Shown here: in pieces, positions 35,144 to 47,027 of the stretch
Layout of the letters: every line of letters begins with the position of its first letter
Numbering within the stretch: the stretch's first letter is position 1
Position numbers and translations under genes: made by a program
Notes under the pieces: generated by a model
Database searches by the model: none
Told to the model about the DNA's origin: nothing
Seen by the model: only the letters and a program-made list of their open reading frames with translations
NCBI GenBank assembly: GCA_037783545.1
Contig: JBBELK010000624.1
Coordinates: 248,001 to 312,000, forward strand
Direction: 5' to 3'
Source: Henricia sp. BOLD:AAB3569
Taxonomy: Eukaryota > Echinodermata > Asteroidea > Spinulosida > Echinasteridae
Length of the DNA stretch: 64,000 nucleotides

Positions 35144-36425
35144 AGGTGTTATGCCGTGGAGAGAGGAATTATAATTATTTTTGCATGTTTCTATTCTTTG
35201 ATATATTAATTATCGATTTGTTATCTCGTTTTACATTTTATATTAATAAAAAAAGTGAAAATTTAGGCCTAATTCCAACCTATGATTTTCCTCTTTTCTG
35301 GAAACTGTCGAAATCCCGCCGCTGCGGGCAGCAAACAGATTTGGCCAAATTCGTGATGTCATTTTACGGAGACGTTTTTAGCCAAGAAAGGCTCGCGCAC
35401 GATATCACTCCGCGCCAATACAATAGTCTGGTGCCGCACACATTGTGTAAGAAGAAACCTGTGTTTGGTCTTGATCCCACCGCTATGGTCAGTATGCTCG
35501 CCCGCGTGCGTGCGTGATCAAGTGCTTTGTGAAGTACACGCCGAACGAACGGCCCGCCAGCCGGTATGGTTTCAGCGAGTGCGCGCTGAACATTCTCGTA
35601 AACTTGTTACATTGCATTATTTACACAGTCACATCACAAGACGCCCCCAAAACACTGCTGGATAAATGTTCTAGTGTTGGGATTAAATTTAACATACACA
35701 AGTATCAAATGAAGAGGAAAGAACAGGTCTAAGTTTTTACATCAAACGGATATTTTAGGGTTTGGTTTTAGTCTCAACAACGTACGTTCATGGTAAGTTT
35801 TACGATGAATATAAAAATTTAGGCAATCGGCTCAAACAGACATGGTACATTTACCATGAAAACTTCAGAAAAAGGGTTCAGAAAAAGTTGAGAAAGAAAG
35901 AGAAAGCCGAGGCAGTACCGTTCCAGTTTCCTGTTGTCGACTTCGGTCGTCGATTCGAACACTGGACTCGCGTTGTTTTCGGATTTATTTCTTGGTTAAT
36001 TCTGGCTCAAACTGATACGGTTCAACCGTAGGAAATTCACTGGATGATTCTTCATCGCTGTCGTCATGAAATGAATGCGATGAGCAAGAAAAAACATCGC
36101 TATCTCCATCGGAAAAAACGTCAACACTAGAGTCAATTGTCAACATGTTGTTCCAAAACGCCACGTTGTGGAATAACAAGAAACAGCCGTCGGCCGGACA
36201 CGTCCGTAAAATGACGTCACGAATCCGTTAATTTTCCAATGTCAAACTTTTAGTTGTTCAGATTTTGCTTCGAGTTTGGGCTGAAAAGTGGGCTAAAAAC
36301 TGCTATTGTAAAAAAACATTCGCAGTGTCTAATTTTTTTCTGAACAGTTTTCCTGGCATAATTAGATGTATTTAATGGTTTAATGTGTAATTTTGGTAAA
36401 TTCCTCTCTCCACGGCATAACATCT
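35144..36425. mobile_element. 1.28-kb TTAA-target transposon, TIR AGGTGTTATGCCGTGGAGAG
   Basis: TTAA at 35140-35143 and 36426-36429. The termini AGGTGTTATGCCGTGGAGAG and AGATGTTATGCCGTGGAGAG (inverted) match over about 30 bases. It contains an acidic minus-strand frame (35985-36179) and a plus-strand frame (35146-35517), suggesting a decayed coding element. Confidence 0.9.
35985..36179 (-). pseudogene. Acidic frame with PYQFEPE motif inside a TTAA element
   Basis: 64 codons from ATG at 36179. An N-terminal hydrophobic-aromatic stretch is followed by a Ser/Asp-rich acidic region (DSDVFSC, DDSDEESSSE) and the motif EPYQFEPEL just before the stop. Acidic starts followed by a PYxFEPE motif are familiar from transposon-linked proteins with a P2X7-ballast-like cysteine domain. 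I cannot see that domain here, so the identity is a guess. Probably a truncated first part of an element-encoded protein. Confidence 0.35.
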
Positions 36426-36770
36426 TTAAGTGTTCTTGGCAATAACATTTTGACTGCTAACATATTTTTATAAAGCAAACAAATTTTGAATTTTAAAACA
36501 AATTTTTTCTGCTAAACAGCCTTATGAAATTAAACCCAGTTCATTTACTGGAATCCTTGTAGGTACATGTACATACAGTACGTACTGGCAACGTGCAGCA
36601 GATCAGAGCGTCCATTTCTTATTTTTACATCAACCAGCATTCTCTTTCGCACTTTTCAATTTCACCCCTAAAATAAGATTATGTACATGTAGCACAAGCA
36701 GCAGAGAAGACCAAGAAGGCAGGAAGAAGTATCTAGAGTGATGGTGAAGTGAGAAAGTTATTGGCCATTA

Positions 36771-37991
36771 AAGGCCTTTTTTCCACGGCACTTTAACCCC
36801 GAGATAACCCGGGTAACAGAAAAATTTAACCCCGAGATTACCCGGGTTAAGGGTTCGTTTCCCACGGCAAATCTCGGAGTTACGAATTACCCGGGTTATC
36901 TGGCCAAAAATGCCACTTAACCCGGGTAATTTCTAGCCCTGCTCGGGAGGTGGGTTAACCCACCAATCTCGGGGTTAACGGCGACCTTGAGACGATTCTC
37001 CGGGTTAACGTTTGTCGTGGGAAACGACGACAATAGCTTACCCGGGTAGGCTATTTAGCGAGTTAAATTCTTGCCGCAATAATGATTGAGTCAAAGGTTG
37101 CAAGTACAATTCTTCTAAAGGTAGTGTACAACAAAATACGCGTGGGGCCAGTGACGAAGCACACATCGATAAATATTATCGATCGCGCGCGTTATTCATG
37201 AACTCCCGACTCGACCTGGGCTGCGTTCCAAATACGCGAACGGTTTGTTAACGTTGGCGCCAACGTTTGCTCAATGTGGAATGGATCGTTTGCCAAAATA
37301 CATTTTCAAGATGGCGGAGCTCACAGTCAAGCAGTCGTATCGACGTTGTAATGTGGCTCTCTGCTGCTTACCATTTTTTTAGGAAATGTGACACGTTGCT
37401 ATTGATTGTGTACCGCCAGCGATAAGGGAGAAAACCACGAAAGGTCCAAATTATTTGTAATTTTCCAAACTACAAACCATCGTCTGTCATCTTTCATGTC
37501 GCGCACGCCATTTTAAAATCACTCGCGAACATCGCGAACAATACAAAAGTTCGTTGGCAGCGTATGCGGACGTTGGCGGTGCACAATTCGCTCCACTCGA
37601 AAATTTCTCGGACGTTGCCAACGTTTGCAAAAGTTTGCGTGGAACGCAGCCATGTTGAACCAAGAAAACACGATGGAAAATGCTTCATCAGCTGCATGCA
37701 GCAAAGGCCTCTTGTGTGTGCGCACGCGCAGCCTGATCGATCGATTTTCCACACGCAATGGTTTCTGGGTATTTGTGCTGATTGGTGTATACCCGGGTAC
37801 GTGCGCATGCAGAAATGCCGTGGGAAAAGGGTCGCTGTTGTACCCGTGTAAGAGACGACCCGGGTAAGTGCTTCTCCGGGTAACGCTTGTCGTGTGAAAA
37901 GAAACTACGGGTTAAATGTAACCCGGGTTATTTACCGCTACCCGGGTAGAAAAGTTACCAGGGTCGGAGGTGGGTAGTGGGAAAAGGCCTT
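36771..37991. mobile_element. AAGGCCTTTTCCCAC/ACCCGGGTAA element
   Basis: The ends are AAGGCCTTTTTTCCACGG and the complement of GTAGTGGGAAAAGGCCTT. The interior is built from TAACCCGGGTTA-type words in both directions. A different element (37217-37652) is inserted. Same broad type as 13826-14211, 17964-18350, 25474-25553 and 56728-57184. Confidence 0.8.
37217..37652. mobile_element. GGGCTGCGTTCCA element
   Basis: Left end TGGGCTGCGTTCCAAATACG, right end the complement of TGGCTGCGTTCCACGC. Inner words AACGTTGGC face each other. A related single end lies at 20605-20640 inside the pogo-like element. Confidence 0.7.
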
Positions 37992-38030
37992 ATGGGGTGC
38001 GTGCCAAATTTTGCTCACTGGTACTACATG

Positions 38031-39240
38031 TGGGTGATTCCATAAATTAGGGTACCAACTTGTGACATGCAATTCGTCGAAAAATGTTTGGTTTCTCGCG
38101 TAAGGGGGAGACCATTTATGTGTTTATTTTTGAAATTCCAATCTAAAAACTCAATTGATTAGTCTGTCTGTATTTTCTTACACTTTTATGGCACAAAAAC
38201 AAATGTGTTACATGTAAGGAGTTTTTGGGGACACCAAAGTTGTTTTGCCTAAATTTTAAAATTCTGAAACCAGTTTACAAAATGTTTTTGTGAAAAGAAT
38301 GACCATATTTTTATTGTTTGCCGAAATTTCCATGTCCAAACATTTAATTGATTTGAAACTATAAGTACAGGCTTACCGGTACATTGTGCATGGAAATTGA
38401 AAAGTTGTGGCAGTTGGTGTGGCCAGAACACTTTAAAGTTACGTACACATGTTTCACGCGTAAGAGGGGACACCAAATCTTACGTGTGAAACACATTTTT
38501 TGTCAAACCTTAAATTAATTGTATTACGAAAATATCAAATTGTTCGTCAAATGTGGGTTTTATTGTCAAAAGCAATGCGTTATCAATCATTTCAGTTTAC
38601 AAATAACCAAGCTAACCCACCGGAAACAAGGAAAATCTTAGTTTTAAAATGATGTGTTTAAAATGTCACAAAAGTTTGCCTAAAAAGTGATAATTTTTAG
38701 TCAGAATTAGGACAACGCATATTCATGATACCAATTTTGAAGGTTTTGTTTAGTACAAATTGATGTTGGTGACACAAGCAAAACTCAAAAAATAACATGC
38801 TGACTGTAATTTGACAATTTAACATGAATGACAATCTACTCTCTAAATGTAAAAGAGTGAAAAACTCACTCTTCAAAAGAGTGACTCCCTTATAAAACCA
38901 CTCGGAAACAGTGAACATCACTCCAAAAAGAGTGAAATTCTGTAAAAAGAGTGGCAATCACTCCAAAAAGAGTGGGAAAACCACTTTACAAAGGAGCCAT
39001 ATAAAGGACAGCTCGAAAAAGAGCTGTCCTCCATATGGCTCCTCCTTCGAGTGTTTTTTCCACTCCTTTTGGAGTGATTGCCACTCTTTTTACAGAATTT
39101 CACTCTTTTTAGAGTGATTTTCACTGTTTCCGAGTGGTTTTATAAGGGAGTCACTCTTTTGAAGAGTGAGTTTTTCACTCTTTTACATTTAGAGAGTACC
39201 CTTTCATGCCATTGGAGCCCGAATTTATGGAATCACCCAT
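38031..39240. mobile_element. Element with GGGTGATTCCATAAATT ends
   Basis: GGGTGATTCCATAAATT at 38031-38047 is repeated in inverse at 39224-39240. It contains GGGGGAGACCATTTATG and GAGGGGACACC words and a very long foldback near the right end. Confidence 0.65.
38837..39199. repeat. Near-perfect 363-bp palindrome
   Basis: Two arms of about 180 bases, almost exact complements, centred on GAGCTCGAAAAAGAGCTGTC-like sequence near 39018. ACTCTTTTT/AAAAAGAGT recurs within each arm. The two arms generate near-identical reading frames on both strands (38911-39117 and 38918-39124), which are not genes. Confidence 0.95.
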
Positions 39241-39296
39241 GTACATGCATGTATTTCGGGCAGGGTACACAACGCTTGGTTATCACTCGCTCCTGG

Positions 39297-39480
39297 TTAG
39301 TGCTGCACAAGTGTGAATCCTCCCCATCTAACCCGAGGTTGAACTCGGCCCGGGGTTAGATAAACACAGTTTGAGCAAAACAAGTGTGAAATAATGCAGA
39401 CTTGAACATTTCCTTTTAAACTCTGGGGCGGGCTCAGGGTTTGCCCCTGGTTGAGTTAAACCCAGGTTGAGTCTGTGACA
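39297..39480. mobile_element. AACCCGAGGTTGAACTC remnant
   Basis: Inward-facing CAAGTGTGAA and AACCCGGGGTTAG / AACCCAGGTTGAG words of the type found at 17964-18350. The terminal repeats are not clear. Confidence 0.5.
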
Positions 39481-42008
39481 GTATTGCAATCCTGTAATCT
39501 ATCTAAAGACTTCACAGTGAAAGAAATTCCAAAGTGGAACAAAATAACAGTTTTAACCAAAGGGTTCACCTAAACTTGTTGATGAAAATTGTTTGTTCAA
39601 TTTGTATTCCTGACCAGTGGGTGTTTTAACCCACCAATCTTGGGGATAACAGCAGCTAAAAGAGAACTCCCATGTTTCATTCGTGCGGTGGTTGCACAGA
39701 TTTTGGATCAATGCGGTATTTTTGGTGGAGGCCTTGGAAACGAGTGGACTAATGTCATCCCGTTGTGGGGATAGGCCTATCGTTTCTCATGACACTGCAT
39801 CCTTGTGTTCGTGACATCGATGAAAATTTATCACTCGCAACCATTGCATTTTGTGCTTGTGTAACCGAGCCGACAAGAAAGGTCACTTCTTTTATTTATA
39901 AAAATACACCAAATTTATTTCCAAAATAGATATAGTACATTCTTTGCCAATTTAAATAATTTTAACAAGGCAAGATAAACTGGATACTGCAAAAGTGTTC
40001 TATATATGCAGTACCAATACTGTGCATGTACATTGTCAAACTGTACTATTAAATCATATAAAGTCAAGAGGAAAACATACCAAAACGTCCACCTCCAGGA
40101 TGTCCCTGGAGAAAACGAGATTATCTCAAAATGGACAGGTACAAAATAATACCTCTTAATTCGGCCCAAGTGTCACCACAACTCCAAATTTCCTACAAAT
40201 CTGGCTACATATCGTATTTAAAAATTAATATTCTCATGCAGTCCAAATTCGGACCACGAAAAGGAATAAATTTACCGAATCTTGTAATTCACAAGAACAT
40301 ACGGCTGCAAATACACTTGCGTTTAAAAAGATATTCCAAATAGGATCATTTGACCCCTAACCAATGTCAAATACTCGATCTGGGCTTGCTAATTCCCAAA
40401 TGATACGAGTAAGAGACAAGGATCAAGAGAATAAAATTACCACATCTATAGTTTTAACCAATACCAGGCATTAACAACATCTCTCATGCTATTAATAAAA
40501 GCCCATGGTCTAAAATTGTAAGAAAACATTTCAGACAAAATTGGATAGAACCAAGAGAAAATTGACAATTGTATAATTACCAAAATTTGTATACTGCATT
40601 GTTCTAAAATCGTATCAAAAAATGTGTCATTTCTTTTTAAAAAATAGGTCCGTCTCATTGACACAATCTGTATAATTATTAAACACCAAGATCAGTTTAC
40701 TTTAAATAAACTACGCACCATGAATGCACACCAGAACAGGAGTCCTTAAATACCCTTCCAGTCCAGTTACTTCGAGCACGCCAGAGCCGCAGTCAACAGC
40801 CAAAATCTGCAATAACGAAAACAATTCTTAATGGTAAAAATTGTCACATTAAACATATTACAGTAAACATGGACAATTTACAAAACAGACATCTAATAAC
40901 TCCGTCATATAAAGTACGGAATGAACGTTAATTGTACCAACATTAAATATTAAAAGGAAATATTTGATATAAATATTAAGGTAAATTAGTTGAGTTCCCC
41001 TGTCCTGACCAAGAAAATTCAAACCACCGCATGCACTTATCTGATTATGTCAGTGCCGTAGTGCTACAAAGTTCTACTGCACAGGTGTAATGCCCCGGGG
41101 TTGTACCAACTTCTCAGTCCGTCATCCATCCTGGCCAGGAAAAGTGCAAGCTTCATTGGACACAGCTCCTCCGAACTTGGTAGCAGCACTACAACGACGA
41201 CCTCGTAACAATATGACCGTCTTTTAACAACTTTATTCTATATATTTACTTTTTTTTTTTAAAGGATGCAATTATTTTATCAATATATAAACCAAATGTA
41301 TTTTTGAACACCCACCCTGCCGACTACGCCAATTGTAACCGAGTCAGTGTACAATAAAAATTCAAGACAACAGAGGGCATTCAAACCAACAGGTATACAT
41401 TTGATTTATTTAAAAGATTTATTTACATTGACACTTCAAGCTTAATTTTATTATCAAATTGTTTAGCTCAATGTGCCGAGGCAGCTACTTTCACAAATGC
41501 AGAAAGTTAAAAAGGATTGTAAAACGGCACTATCAAACGGTACCGTAACTTATAAGTGTTAAACGACAGTCAACTAGCAGACACTTGGCAGCACTACGGC
41601 TCAAGCACAGCCCGAAAGGCAGTGTCACGGGCAGTCAGGACAGAAAGAACTCACTAGACCAGCAAGTAGCACTCCCTTATATCTGGTGTACAGTCATGGT
41701 GGATAATAAATAACAAAACAAATTGTATTAGGAGGACATACCAAAATACAAAAGAATTCCACAAGATGGTCACCTCCCTCCAGCAATCAGGGTAGTGGCA
41801 CAAATAACAATGAATGATCGGAATGTGCATTTTTAAAAGATAAAACCAAATGGCTACACTGGGGCTGAACTGTGACCGACCATGCATTAATGTAGGTCCG
41901 GTCACACTTGCACATGTTGCAGGAAACTACCTCGAGTGACAAAATTTTATGTGCAAGCTTGCTAAGTTTGCTGCAGTCTATTTTTTTGTTTCGTTTTCAC
42001 TACCACAG
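39481..42008. other. Intron 2, last 2.5 kb, unassigned
   Basis: Two stretches resemble each other (TTGTAACCGAG at about 39858 and 41335; GGACATACCAAAA-like words at 40075 and 41735), which may mark an old duplicated element or terminal repeats. No coding frame, no clear boundaries. Confidence 0.3.
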
Positions 42009-42164
42009 GTGGATAAAAACGAGCAAGACATTGAGACTCTGAAGTCTTCTGGCATTCCTTCTAATGTGCAGCAACAAATCGACACTGTGGTATCAGACAT
42101 AACAGGCCTGAAGACTCGCGTCTTTACACTGGAAAGCCATGGAACTAGCGACTTGGAAACAAGG
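42009..42164 (+). CDS. Exon 3: coiled-coil start of the secreted protein
   Basis: The acceptor TACCACAG ends at 42008 and the donor GTATGT starts at 42165. Exactly 52 codons, phase 0 at both ends, so the frame continues from exon 2. Residues 84-135 contain NEQDIETLKSSGIPSNVQQQ and then a regular heptad pattern with hydrophobic a/d positions I107, V110, I114, L117, V121, L124. That predicts an oligomerising coiled coil, as in the stalks of secreted trimeric lectins or C1q-like proteins. It ends in TSDLETR, where a following exon should begin in phase 0. I found no such exon before 64000, so the gene is incomplete in this window or its next exon is too short to recognise. Confidence 0.85.
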
Positions 42165-42352
42165 GTATGTACCAATTTCATTGTACCAGGACCTCCTGCA
42201 TACATGTATTACAATGAACATCCCTGTGCTCCACCACCAAGCTTGCTGATGCCAATGGGCTGCGGTTGAGATACATGTGCGTCAGCCCAATATGATCTTC
42301 AAATGTCAAAAACCTGATTGGGTATCTTGTACAAACACCTACATGACTTGAG

Positions 42353-43027
42353 TGGTGTTCCCATTGGACTATTTTTGGTTAAACCCCCGTGGTTGTGCGG
42401 GAGAGTAACAAAATTTAGTCCAATGGGGACGCACGGAGAATTAGCGTCCCTGTAAAGTTACCGCGACCACGATGTAAAACGTACAGGGCGAGAGAGGCCG
42501 CGGAAAGTTTCCGCTCAACCGCGGGAGTTTTACAGGGCCCTCGAAATGTCCAATGGGAACAGCGCCGCCCTGTAGAACTACCGCTGCCGCTGTGTAAAAT
42601 GCCAAATGGATGATGTCACTTCCTGCATCGTGCAATCCCACCACACATAATCTGGTTATTATGTACGGGCCCTTTATGTACGTACGCACGTGTTTTTTCA
42701 TGCTCTTTTCTTCGCAAATATAATGGCAAGTTTAATCGAAGTTGTTCGAAATTTGATTGGGTTTCGTGCAGCATGCACACAATTAATAATTTCGCGCCAA
42801 TATGTGCATCGCATGGCATGTCAAACATCCTGTTGGGTCAAAGGTTATGTAAACCACGCGCTCAATTGACCACATATGGCCAGCTGAGTAGCTAAATTTT
42901 CCGCTCGCGTCGTGTTAAATATATGGTAAGTGGGAACGCACGGGAGATTTACAGGAAGAAATGTTTACAGGGAGTCGCGGAAAGTTCCTGCGATGGCGCG
43001 GAAAAAGAAGTCTAATGGGAACACGCC
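42353..43027. mobile_element. GGTGTTCCCATTGGACT element in the intron after exon 3
   Basis: Left end GGTGTTCCCATTGGACTATT, right end the complement of GGCGTGTTCCCATTAGACTT. TCCAATGGG words recur inside (about 42420, 42550), with CGCGG/CCGCG-rich sub-terminal sequence. Non-coding. Confidence 0.8.
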
Positions 43028-43637
43028 TTTGGTGGCAACTTTTGCACAGTCTGAAATAACCCTGCCAAGGATTGTGAATCATTCAGCAAAAGTGTAACCT
43101 TTCTAAAATTATCCAAAGTGTCTCATTTGCCTGACAAAAACATGCTTTGGAATTTCTGGGACCAGGTACTGTACGAAATGAATATTTTCAACCCTGGTGA
43201 CATTTGTTCAAATAAAAATATTTATTTTCTACTGGGAAACCACTTTCAATCAATAAAAACACTTGGAAATCTTAAAAAGCATGTCACACTTTTGGACCCC
43301 TAATTTTGGGAATTACCCTGGTACATGTACATGTACATGTATTAACAAAAAGTACAGAATTTTGACAATTTGCCAATTTTGCCCACAATTTAATAAAAAA
43401 AATATATATATTTTCGGCAGCCCAAAGAAAAACATTTGTACAGGGAAAACTGTGAATTTCTCTTTGTCAATGTCATGGTGCCTTAGGGTGAATTTGTGCT
43501 AAACCAAGCGTGAAATGACTTAATTTACCACAGGGTTGAACAATTCCAAATCTGGGACAGTAGTGGGTATTTCCACACGGCTATTTCACAATCAGGTGTA
43601 CCATTTTAACCTGTCAGTTGTTAAGGGGGGTACAATT

Positions 43638-44430
43638 AAGCCGTGTTTACACAGACCGATTTTTTTTAAGTCGGCCGTTTTATTTGGTCGGCCGAATTTG
43701 TTTGCCGATTTTGAGAAAAACATGCAGTGTTTACACTGCCCGATTATCGCCCATACCGGTATGCCTACATACGGCGCTCTGTGAGGACCACCCCACTTGT
43801 TACCGAGACCGAGTTGACTTATAAAAATTTAAACGTGGAATAAGTCGACTTGGCGAGATATTATTGCCAAGTTGACTTTCCGAAATCAATAACAGTCGTT
43901 GACTGAAATGTATAAATCGATTTACTGGCGAGATATTTTGATTGCCAAGTGAGTCGCCTTTCCAAATCTACTAAGTCGACTTGGTAAGATAAGTATTTAA
44001 GTCAATTCATGTTGGCAACAAATTATTCTACCAAGTCGACGTAATTATTGAATTCAGGAGGTTGACTTTGCGATGTAAATTATCTCGCCAAGTCGACGTA
44101 AGTCAACTTGGCAAGATAAATTATCTCGGTACCTGTACAAGTACGATGGCACTCACAGAGCGCCGTAATTATCGGGCAACTCGACTAGGTTAAATTGTCA
44201 TTTGCACGTGCTTTGCGTAAGTTTATCGGCTGACTTAATCGGTATTACATTTTAGCCGTGGTTACACAGCTCGATTTGCTGTTTACACAGCCCGACACCG
44301 ATTTTATCGGCCGATCAGAGTCTGACATGTCAGACTCTGATCGGCCTCTGGTTTTGTTGGTCGATCTGCCAAAATGAAGTGTTTTACACAGACCGATCAC
44401 GCCAATTCACGGTCTGTGTAACCACGGCTT
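43638..44430. mobile_element. AAGCCGTGTTTACACAGACCG element
   Basis: The ends TAAGCCGTGTTTACACAGAC and the complement at 44408-44430 match with one or two changes. A further copy of the terminus (TTAGCCGTGGTTACACAGC) at 44252 indicates nesting. The interior has repeated AAGTCGACTTGG and CCAAGTCGAC words from 43850 to 44115, an irregular tandem array. Confidence 0.8.
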
Positions 44431-44880
44431 TACTGTTTATTTCTTGTTCAAAGCAATACCAGTTGCTGAGCAAAATTTGAATTTTATTTTTACGAATAGC
44501 CACTTTTATTTCTATAAATTTTCCAAGGCAGATTATGCAAGTAAAAAGACAAAACACCCTATAATTTTCTGTCTGAATAGGTTACCTGACTTGTTGTTCA
44601 ACTTTTGTTGAAATTTCAAGTCGGATTTTCTGGACAATTTAAATTTGTATTGCACTAACAGAATAAGAATAATTTGTCAATTAAAATAATTCTAGAACCT
44701 ATCACAGGTACACAATTAGGAAGTTATACCCATCTCTAAATAGTCTATATATTCCAAGTGGCAGCTTGAAATTGACCAATAATATTCCGGAAAATTCTGT
44801 AGTGTCCGTACCCCTACTTGCCACTTTTAAGTCATTGAACTTATACATGTGGGGGCATTTTTCATACAATAATGTGGGGT

Positions 44881-45070
44881 GTTATGGCTGAGCGGTCTAG
44901 TGCGTCGTGCTAGTACTAGAATGTAGGTTCGATTCCGGGCCGCGACGGGTTGTGGCACCTGTGCCCTTGAGCAAGGCACTCAACCACACTTGCTCCCATT
45001 CCTGTAATTGGCGGTCCCTCCGCTGTTGGATGTGGTATATAAATTTAAAAAAAAAAAGAAAAAAAAAAAA
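44881..45070 (+). repeat. Complete tRNA-derived SINE with V-domain-like centre
   Basis: A-box-like TGGCTGAGCGG (44885-44895), B-box GGTTCGATTCC (44927-44937), then a central block with CCCTTGAGCAAGGCACTCAA (44966-44985) and CTTGCTCCC, a tail domain CTGTAATTGGCGGTCC and an A-rich end (45045-45070). The tRNA part looks like tRNA-Leu/Ser. The central words resemble the conserved V domain known from fish V-SINEs. A 3' A-tail implies LINE-driven retroposition. Truncated copies at 2575-2710 and 25976-26143. Confidence 0.9.
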
Positions 45071-45184
45071 GTGGTATTCATTTGTTCAATATTGTAAAAT
45101 ACAGCACAATATTCTATAAAATGTCGTGTCCGTACCCCTCTGTAGTGTCCGTACCCTCATGTTATTAATCACATCATTGTGTAC

Positions 45185-45560
45185 AATGCAGCGTCGTAGT
45201 CGAGTCTACACTTCCAGAGTCCAAGTCCAAGTCCAGCGTCTCCGAGTCTGAGTCCAGACAGCCCAAGTCCGACAGGTCGAGTCCGAGTCCTTGATTTGGC
45301 GAGTCCGAGTTGAGTCGAGTTGTCTGTATGGGCGCTATGATACCGAATCAAGTTCAACTGGATTTTATTAAATTTTGGGATTTTTAATGAGGTCTCGGCT
45401 GGTCTCTAAGAAAGATCCCGAGACTTTAACAGCCGAGACCGAGACCAAGGCCAAGACCTTTCCTTCAAGACTGAGACCAGCCCTCTCGAGACCGAGACAT
45501 TGTAACTACGAGACCGAGACCAAGACCGATACCTTAAAAAAAGGTCTTGAGACCATGTCT
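45185..45560 (+). repeat. GAGTCC and GAGACC minisatellite pair
   Basis: 45195-45320 is a degenerate run of GAGTCC/AAGTCC hexamers; 45400-45560 is a run of GAGACC hexamers. The frames that read through them (for example 45375-45710) are low-complexity artefacts. Confidence 0.8.
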
Positions 45561-45986
45561 CGAGACCTCCAACGCTTGCGTGTATACCGGTACTATGAAC
45601 TGGATTATGATATTCCTCGTGCCTGTGCACAGTGTGTGGGAACTTGTTTACTGGGGAGAAGAGAACAGAACAATCGCTTACTGCCGTTTTGGCCAGTTTC
45701 GTTTGGGTAATTAACTTGTGTTCAAAATGCAGTTGGGCTCGTGACAGTCGTGGGTGGGTATGGCTACTCATACATGTACTTGGACTCCGGCGGGTTCCGC
45801 ATGGTAGCCTTCTGGTACATGTACAGTAGGCCTACATGTATTGTCTTTTTATGCTTTCACTAAATATTATTTACAGACTTGTAACAGTCTTCGGGCTACA
45901 CATTCTATCAATTAAAGAATTGCATGTACTTGGGCATTGGTCACTAGTTTCATAGCACATAGTTTTTTGCGTTCAACGAGCCCCTT

Positions 45987-46013
45987 CCCCCCCCCCCCCC
46001 CCCCCCCACCCCC
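45987..46013 (+). repeat. Poly-C tract
   Basis: About 20 C, one A, then further C. Length may be unreliable. Confidence 0.9.
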
Positions 46014-46177
46014 CAATTTTAATGCTATCATATTTACTTTTGTGTGGTGTTAGTGTGACTGGACCTAGTCACAGTTCAGTCCCAGTGCAGTCATTTGGTT
46101 TTGTCATTTAACATTGCACATACCCTGTACCGATCATTCAATGGTACATGCTGTATTTGTGCCACTACCCCGATCAT

Positions 46178-46375
46178 ATGAAGCACGATATGTGGCAAAT
46201 GAACCCCCTTCCCCCAAGCCCCTCCTACAATTGTTCCCCTATTGTGTCTCAAACATTTTTCAGTTTTTAGGGGGGTTGGTGCGTTAACAAAAGGGAAGAG
46301 TGTGTTGAGGTACATGTATAGGGGCGTTAGGGGGGAGGGGGGAGTCCCTCTGCCACATATCGTGCTGGGTATAAC
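46178..46375. mobile_element. MITE with AGCACGATATGTGGCA ends
   Basis: AGCACGATATGTGGCAAA near 46179 faces its complement TGCCACATATCGTGCTGGG (46351-46369). The interior carries GTTGGTGCGTTAACAAAAGG. A second copy is split by the 50884-52412 insertion (left piece about 50840-50883, right piece 52413-52463). Confidence 0.75.
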
Positions 46376-47027
46376 CCTAATTGCTGGAGGGTGGTGACCA
46401 TGCTGTGGAATTATTTTGTATTTCTGGTATGTCTTCCTGGTACAGTATACATTGTTATTTATTATTCACCATGACTGTACACCAGTACATTAGCCTACGG
46501 GTACTTTGTGGTTGCCGCCTTGTCCATGTACAATGTATCATTTTTTGCTTCAACTATTAAACTTCTTGGAAAGTCAACCGCTTACAGTCACTTTGCTACG
46601 ATTGGCCGAAAAAGAGCATGCGATGCTCTCCAGTTCTCATTCAACCTAATTTTTGTGATGCAAACAACCACGGGTTCCTTCAATTTTGCAACGCCTGACG
46701 TGCATTTTGCAAATTTTGTAATTCACTAGTGAACTGTATATATTAAACAAGCATGTTTTCTGCCATCATTGAAATCAATCCTTGCTATCTGGAGTAAACC
46801 CGTTTTACAAATAGTGTCATTTTACAGTGGATGAGACAATGTTTTTATGAATGGGTTATTTCCTTGTTGCAAATTACGAATACGTTGAATATTTTTAGTG
46901 CCAATATAATGCAAGTTTAATAATACACTTTCAAAATGTGTAGTGTTGTTTTGTGTTTAGCACGGAGCTCTGGAACTGCCATCTGACTTGTTGAGATCCA
47001 GAGATAATTTATCGCAGGGTGAAAACA
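46376..47027. other. Unassigned stretch
   Basis: Contains a 73-codon frame (46508-46729) without splice or domain support. Nothing else recognised. Confidence 0.3.

Larger units (their letters stand above)
35079..36538. mobile_element. Foldback MITE split by a TTAA element
   Basis: The left arm 35079-35140 (TTTCATAAAGCTGTTTAG) and right arm 36430-36538 are the same family as 34137-34388. The element at 35144-36425 interrupts them. Confidence 0.75.

Noticed and set aside
38911-39124. Nearly identical frames on both strands
   Set aside because: They are the two arms of one palindrome read in both directions.
44907-45119. Frame beginning MLVLECRFDSGPRR, also in part at 2580-2873
   Set aside because: This is the SINE read as protein.
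45375-45771. Frames of 111 and 121 codons on opposite strands
   Set aside because: Both read through GAGACC/GAGTCC minisatellite and are low-complexity.
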